A DNA stretch of 64,000 nucleotides, from NCBI GenBank assembly GCA_964511665.1, contig CAZEHA010000016.1, forward strand, positions 1 to 64,000, given 5' to 3'. The translations under genes were made by a program, and so were the position numbers. The stretch comes from JAGOEF01 sp964511665 (GTDB lineage Bacteria > Bacteroidota > Bacteroidia > Bacteroidales > ML635J-15). The notes beneath the pieces are model-generated. The model had not been told where the DNA came from, did no database searches, and worked only from the letters and a program-made list of their open reading frames with translations. How positions within the stretch are numbered: position 1 is the first letter of the stretch; each line of letters starts with the position of its first letter. Positions 60,212 through 64,000 of this stretch are shown here, piece by piece.

Positions 60212-60853
60212 ATGAAAATAGTAAAACTCATAATGGTGCTGGCAGCTTTGCAAACCGTCACTCATTTTTTATCGGCTCAAACCATGATACATCCAAAGTT
60301 TGGCATCATTGGAATTCATCCGTTTGAAACGCCTAACCGCCACCTATTCGAAAATCGCATCGATGCAGAAGCATGGTTTGTAACAGAACCCTTTTTTATG
60401 GTTTCGATAGAAACCCTGATATATTCCGATACTTTTTCGTGGCGATTCATGCCCGGCTTTTATAGCGATGCAGCCTCAAAACCGGCGATATGCCTTAATT
60501 TGGCACTGAAATATAAACTCTTGCAAAGCTGGCGCAATTCGGTGTACATTGTGGTGGGAGGCAGTATTTTGGGTAGAGATCAATGGAAAACCATACCCGG
60601 CTATGTTGCCGAGTCGGGGTTTACCGAAAACGGAAGCTGGGAATATCGCATATGCCCCCTTGTTGAACTTGAGTATGGTTTTTTTATAAACGACAACAGC
60701 GACTTAACCTTATCGGGAATGTTTGGGCACCAATACAAAAGCTTTACGTTTACCGTGGGCTATCGCTATTGGTTAAGCACAATAATAAAACACCCTCCTA
60801 AATGTGGCTCGTGTCCCTTCGAAAAAGCCGACAAAAAATACAGAAAATATTAA
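60212..60853 (+). CDS. Secreted protein of unknown function
   Basis: A 213-residue protein from ATG 60212 with a signal peptide (1-22, ending FLSAQT). The mature part is strand-rich (a small beta-barrel-like pattern: FMVSIETLIYS, AICLNLALKYKLL, YIVVGGSILG, FTFTVGYRYW) with a Cys-Gly-Ser-Cys end. A TATATTTG box (60185-60192) lies 20 nt upstream, a Bacteroidetes -7 box. It may be an outer-membrane protein; the family is not recognised. The acyl-CoA synthetase starts 28 nt later. Confidence 0.7.
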   Translation: MKIVKLIMVLAALQTVTHFLSAQTMIHPKFGIIGIHPFETPNRHLFENRIDAEAWFVTEPFFMVSIETLIYSDTFSWRFMPGFYSDAASKPAICLNLALKYKLLQSWRNSVYIVVGGSILGRDQWKTIPGYVAESGFTENGSWEYRICPLVELEYGFFINDNSDLTLSGMFGHQYKSFTFTVGYRYWLSTIIKHPPKCGSCPFEKADKKYRKY

Positions 60854-60881
60854 GCTTACACGTAAACCTTAATTGTATATC

Positions 60882-62774
60882 ATGGAACTACTGCGAATTT
60901 TCGACATCCTTGAACTTTACAAGTCAAAATATCATTCGGCCGATGATGCCTTTTCGTACAAGCACAAAGACAACTGGATTAATTTTTCGGCAAGCGAGTA
61001 TTACAACTATTCGCACTTGTTTGCCTGTGGACTTATGGCAAAAGGCTTGCAAAAGGGCGACAAAGTGGCTACCATATCGCAGAATATGCCCCACTGGAAT
61101 ATAGCCGACATGGGTATATCGCTGGCAGGAATGGTTCATGTGCCTATTTATCCAACTATAAGTCCGAAGGAAACCGAATATATCATCAGGCATTCTGATG
61201 CACGCATTGTGATAATTTCTGATAAGCAATTGTTTCGGAAACTTATTGGCATCATCGAAAGCATCGAAACTATTGAGGCCATATACACTTTTAACGAAGT
61301 GGAGGATGCCGAAAACTGGGTGCAACTGATTCAATTGGCCAAAGAAGACGATGAAAATTTGCTGCAGCAACTCGAAATACGAAAATCTGAAATTTCGCCC
61401 GACGATTTACATACCATTATTTACACATCGGGCACTACCGGAAACCCCAAGGGAGTAATGCTTTCGCACGAAAACATTTTGTCGAACGCCAAAGGTGCAG
61501 TACCTATTATCCCTGTAGATTTCGGGCAGAAGGCACTCAGCTTTCTTCCTTTGTGCCACGTTTACGAACGTATGGTGAACTATGCCTTCCAAATAAAAGG
61601 AATCAGAATTTACTATGCCGAAAACATGGGTACTATTGTAAATAACCTGAAAGAGATTCAACCTCATATTTTCAACTCGGTTCCTCGTTTACTTGAGAAA
61701 TTCTACGATAGAATAATAGCTATTGGCAAAGACCTTAGTGGAATAAAAAGAGCCTTGTTTTTTTGGGCTGTAAGACTGGGAGTAAAATACAGCATTAACG
61801 GCAACAATTCGGCTATTTATAACTTTAAACTGAAGATAGCGCGAAAGCTCATTTTTAGCAAATGGCAGGCTGCTTTTGGCGGAAATATTATTACGGTGGT
61901 GTCGGGAGGTTCATCACTACAAGAACGCCTCAACAAGCTTTTTCATGCCGCCGGATTGCCCATTTGCGAGGGTTATGGACTTAGCGAAACATCGCCGGTG
62001 TTATCGGTGAACTGGCCCGACTTTAAACACAAACGACTTGGCACCGTTGGACCGGTTCTCGAGGGCGTAGAAATAAAAATTGCAGAAGACGGTGAAATTC
62101 TTGCCAAAGGGCCCAATGTGATGAAAGGATATTACAAAAACCCCGAAGAAACCGCCAAGGTTTTTGACGAAGAAGGATGGTTCCACACCGGCGACATAGG
62201 CACCTGGATCGAAGGGCGTTTTCTGAAAATTACCGATCGTAAAAAAGAGATTTTCAAAACTTCGAGTGGTAAATATGTGGCACCGCAAGTTATCGAAAAC
62301 ATGTTTAAGGCTTCGAGTTTGATTGAGCAGATTATGATTGTGGGCGAAAACGAAAAATTTGTCAGTGCGCTTATATCGCCCAATTTCAACTATTTACACT
62401 TCTGGGCTACCAAGCACAAGATTCATTACCGCGACAACCCCGAGCTGATACGCCAAGCACAGGTAATACAGAAAATACAGCACGAAATCGATTTGGTGAA
62501 TAAAACACTGGGTGAACACGAGAAAATCAAGCGTTTCCGTCTTGTTCACGAAGAATGGACCCCCGCAAGCGGGGAGTTATCGCCAACACTTAAGCTAAAA
62601 AGAAATGTGATTTATGCCAAATACGAAAACATACTAGAAGAGATATACGGACACGGAGCCGACAAAACCGAGAAAATGGGGAAAGAAGCCGGCGGAGAGC
62701 GCATCGAAAAGTTACTTACAAATGGCCTCAGTAAGCTGATGTCGATTACCGCACCAAGAGAAAAGGAAAAGTAA
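60882..62774 (+). CDS. fadD: Long-chain acyl-CoA synthetase (AMP-binding)
   Basis: A 630-residue ANL-superfamily ligase from ATG 60882: P-loop TIIYTSGTTGNPKGVMLS, then EGYGLSETSPVL, GWFHTGDIGTW, DRKKEIFKTSSGKYVAP, the acyl-CoA synthetase core motifs, and a C-terminal domain with RFRLV and PTLKLKRN. It activates long-chain fatty acids with ATP and CoA. An extra TTG start (60873) would add three residues. Length is normal. It has no adjacent fatty-acid gene. Confidence 0.93.
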   Translation: MELLRIFDILELYKSKYHSADDAFSYKHKDNWINFSASEYYNYSHLFACGLMAKGLQKGDKVATISQNMPHWNIADMGISLAGMVHVPIYPTISPKETEYIIRHSDARIVIISDKQLFRKLIGIIESIETIEAIYTFNEVEDAENWVQLIQLAKEDDENLLQQLEIRKSEISPDDLHTIIYTSGTTGNPKGVMLSHENILSNAKGAVPIIPVDFGQKALSFLPLCHVYERMVNYAFQIKGIRIYYAENMGTIVNNLKEIQPHIFNSVPRLLEKFYDRIIAIGKDLSGIKRALFFWAVRLGVKYSINGNNSAIYNFKLKIARKLIFSKWQAAFGGNIITVVSGGSSLQERLNKLFHAAGLPICEGYGLSETSPVLSVNWPDFKHKRLGTVGPVLEGVEIKIAEDGEILAKGPNVMKGYYKNPEETAKVFDEEGWFHTGDIGTWIEGRFLKITDRKKEIFKTSSGKYVAPQVIENMFKASSLIEQIMIVGENEKFVSALISPNFNYLHFWATKHKIHYRDNPELIRQAQVIQKIQHEIDLVNKTLGEHEKIKRFRLVHEEWTPASGELSPTLKLKRNVIYAKYENILEEIYGHGADKTEKMGKEAGGERIEKLLTNGLSKLMSITAPREKEK

Positions 62775-62931
62775 AAAACAAACAAAAAACTTGCTAACAG
62801 CTGCCCTTGGTAATGCAGCAAGAAGATTGGGTGCAAAAAGCTTTATGACCATCACCTAATGGGGCATGTTTTTACACGCGCTTTTTTTTCCTATTTTTAC
62901 ATCATAATTAACGCACAACAACCACTTAATT

Positions 62932-64000
62932 ATGAAAAAACTGCTATCACTATCAGCTTGTATCATTCTACTATCGAATGTCTCCGCCCAAACCTGGCAA
63001 GAATCAGACAGCTTAAGAAATGTATATCTCGAAAAACAGAGTTTCGACACAGCATTGATTTACGCCCAGCAAGCCGCTGAATTGGTAAAAGAAGAGTTTG
63101 GCGAAATGGATACTTTATATGCGGATATGCTTAATGGACTTGTAAGTGTTTTGGGTTATTCAGGAAAATACTTTGATGCAATAGTATTTGCTGATAGGGA
63201 ATTAAACATTAGGCAAAGGAAGCAAGGTGATGATCATGAAAAATATCGAGAGATTTGTACTTGGTTGGGATATTTATACACTAGCACTGGACAATACGAT
63301 AAAGCAGTACAAATTTTTGAAGAGACCTTAGTTAATTACGAAAAGAATGTTGGAAAAATAAATATAAATTATTTGAGTGTTGTAAACAATCTCACAGTAC
63401 TTTATACTACAATAGGTCAATATGACAAAGCATTGCAATTATGTCTTTTCAACCGTGAAATTGCATATACAGTTTTAGGGAGTGACAATCAGTACTATTT
63501 AAAGTATTTAAACACTCTAGCGCAATTGTATGCAAGGTTAAATCAATATCATAATGCGTTTCATATTTACCTTGAATTACGTGAAAAAGCAGAAAGTTTA
63601 TATGGTAAAAAACATTTAGATTTTGTAATCTATACTCACAATCTTGGAAATGCATATCAGCATATAGGTCAGTATGAAATGGCATTGCCACTATTTTTAG
63701 AAGCTTTTGAAATAGTCGAAATATTACTAGGGAAAGAACATATCAATAGTAGCCAGATACTATTTAGCATTGCAGTGTTGTATAGTACAATGGGACAATT
63801 TGACAAAGCTTTACCAATATATTTTGAGTTGAAAGACAACTATACTAAATACCTAGGAGTTGAACACAGGGAATATGGAAATCTTCTGGGTCATATAGCA
63901 ATAACATATAAACGATTGGGGCAATACGACAAAGCCTTACCACTTTATTTGGAAGCTATAGAAATTATCGAAAAAGCACTTGGGAAAAAACATTCGGAAT
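62932..64000 (+). CDS. TPR-repeat protein, 3' end outside window
   Basis: A reading frame from ATG 62932 that stays open to the last base (356 complete codons). It starts with a signal peptide (KKLLSLSACIILLSNVSAQ) and then has at least six TPR units of about 42 residues with the repeated G-Q-Y/F-D-K-A-L-P/Q pattern (GQYDKAVQIFEE, GQYDKALQLCLF, GQYEMALPLFLE, GQFDKALPIYFE, GQYDKALPLYLE). The kinesin-light-chain-like spacing is characteristic of Bacteroidetes TPR proteins that end in a CHAT peptidase or a signalling domain; that part is not visible. The sequence is more AT-rich than its neighbours. A TATTTTTA box (62892-62899) may be its promoter. Confidence 0.85.
   Translation, partial: MKKLLSLSACIILLSNVSAQTWQESDSLRNVYLEKQSFDTALIYAQQAAELVKEEFGEMDTLYADMLNGLVSVLGYSGKYFDAIVFADRELNIRQRKQGDDHEKYREICTWLGYLYTSTGQYDKAVQIFEETLVNYEKNVGKININYLSVVNNLTVLYTTIGQYDKALQLCLFNREIAYTVLGSDNQYYLKYLNTLAQLYARLNQYHNAFHIYLELREKAESLYGKKHLDFVIYTHNLGNAYQHIGQYEMALPLFLEAFEIVEILLGKEHINSSQILFSIAVLYSTMGQFDKALPIYFELKDNYTKYLGVEHREYGNLLGHIAITYKRLGQYDKALPLYLEAIEIIEKALGKKHSE

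Noticed and set aside
62790..62822. CTTGCT / AGCAAG inverted repeat after the acyl-CoA synthetase
   Set aside because: Only 6 bp with a 21-nt loop and no T run; too weak to call a terminator.
1..64000. CRISPR array
   Set aside because: No regularly spaced direct repeats of 24-40 nt were seen anywhere; the regular repeats near 63,300-63,980 are TPR codons.

Overview
The window comes from a member of the Bacteroidetes, most likely a Bacteroidales-type bacterium. This rests on a gingipain-like (C25) peptidase with a type IX secretion C-terminal domain, FISUMP, DUF2795 and DUF5683 proteins, a Bacteroidetes-style parA-parB-DUF5683-mltD-ddl run, and promoters of the TTTG-N19/20-TAnnTTTG type instead of E. 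coli -35/-10 boxes. Positions 1 to about 33,258 are a prophage whose left end is outside the window. It is bounded on the right by a tyrosine integrase that faces a tRNA-Pro(TGG) gene (33,258-33,332, minus strand). From 33,426 to 64,000 the sequence is ordinary chromosome.

Prophage layout, left to right: a repeat-domain protein cut by the window edge; two unknown genes; an S49 head protease and a capsid protein with an acidic scaffold-like N-terminus (1,927-4,828); a probable tail-tube protein and a gene pair joined by a likely -1 ribosomal frameshift (4,892-7,079). Next is an AT-rich accessory block (7,379-12,111) with a ParB-like protein, a PAPS-reductase-family PP-loop enzyme, an HNH-type zinc protein, a second ParB-like protein, a SymE-like protein and small unknowns. 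Packaging follows (small and large terminase subunits, portal, 12,167-16,331), then connector and neck candidates, a tape-measure protein (19,419-22,106), lysis genes (small membrane protein, Zn amidase, spanin-like protein; 22,157-23,803) and tail-tip or fibre proteins including a lectin-like one (23,804-29,381). A minus-strand cassette of dinD and two overlapping small lipoproteins, two small plus-strand genes and the integrase close the element. No repressor, replication gene or left attachment site is visible, so these presumably lie to the left.

The most striking non-coding signal is a repeated promoter-like element in the prophage: TGTC(C/T)TTT followed by exactly 20 nt and then a TAnnTTTG-like hexamer-octamer. 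It occurs six times, always on the plus strand, always between genes and just upstream of a start codon (before 1,927, 6,025, 11,392, 12,167, 14,528 and 22,157). It looks like the phage's own late-promoter class. The second point of interest is the ParB / PAPS-reductase / HNH / ParB block, which resembles IbrAB and, more loosely, the DndB-DndC pairing of DNA phosphorothioation systems; its function is not known from sequence.

Chromosomal part: trkH; riboflavin gene ribH beside a TPR protein; recF; a lipocalin-like protein and a HAD phosphatase; the secreted C25 peptidase; recG; a methyltransferase; a LolD-type ATPase; a secreted FISUMP protein; a cobalamin adenosyltransferase; a TonB-ExbD-ExbB energy-transduction operon; transaldolase, YciO-like protein, parAB, DUF5683, a LysM lytic transglycosylase and ddl, which link chromosome partitioning with cell-wall work; two outer-membrane or secreted unknowns around a YgiQ radical-SAM protein; a long-chain acyl-CoA synthetase; and a TPR protein cut by the right edge.
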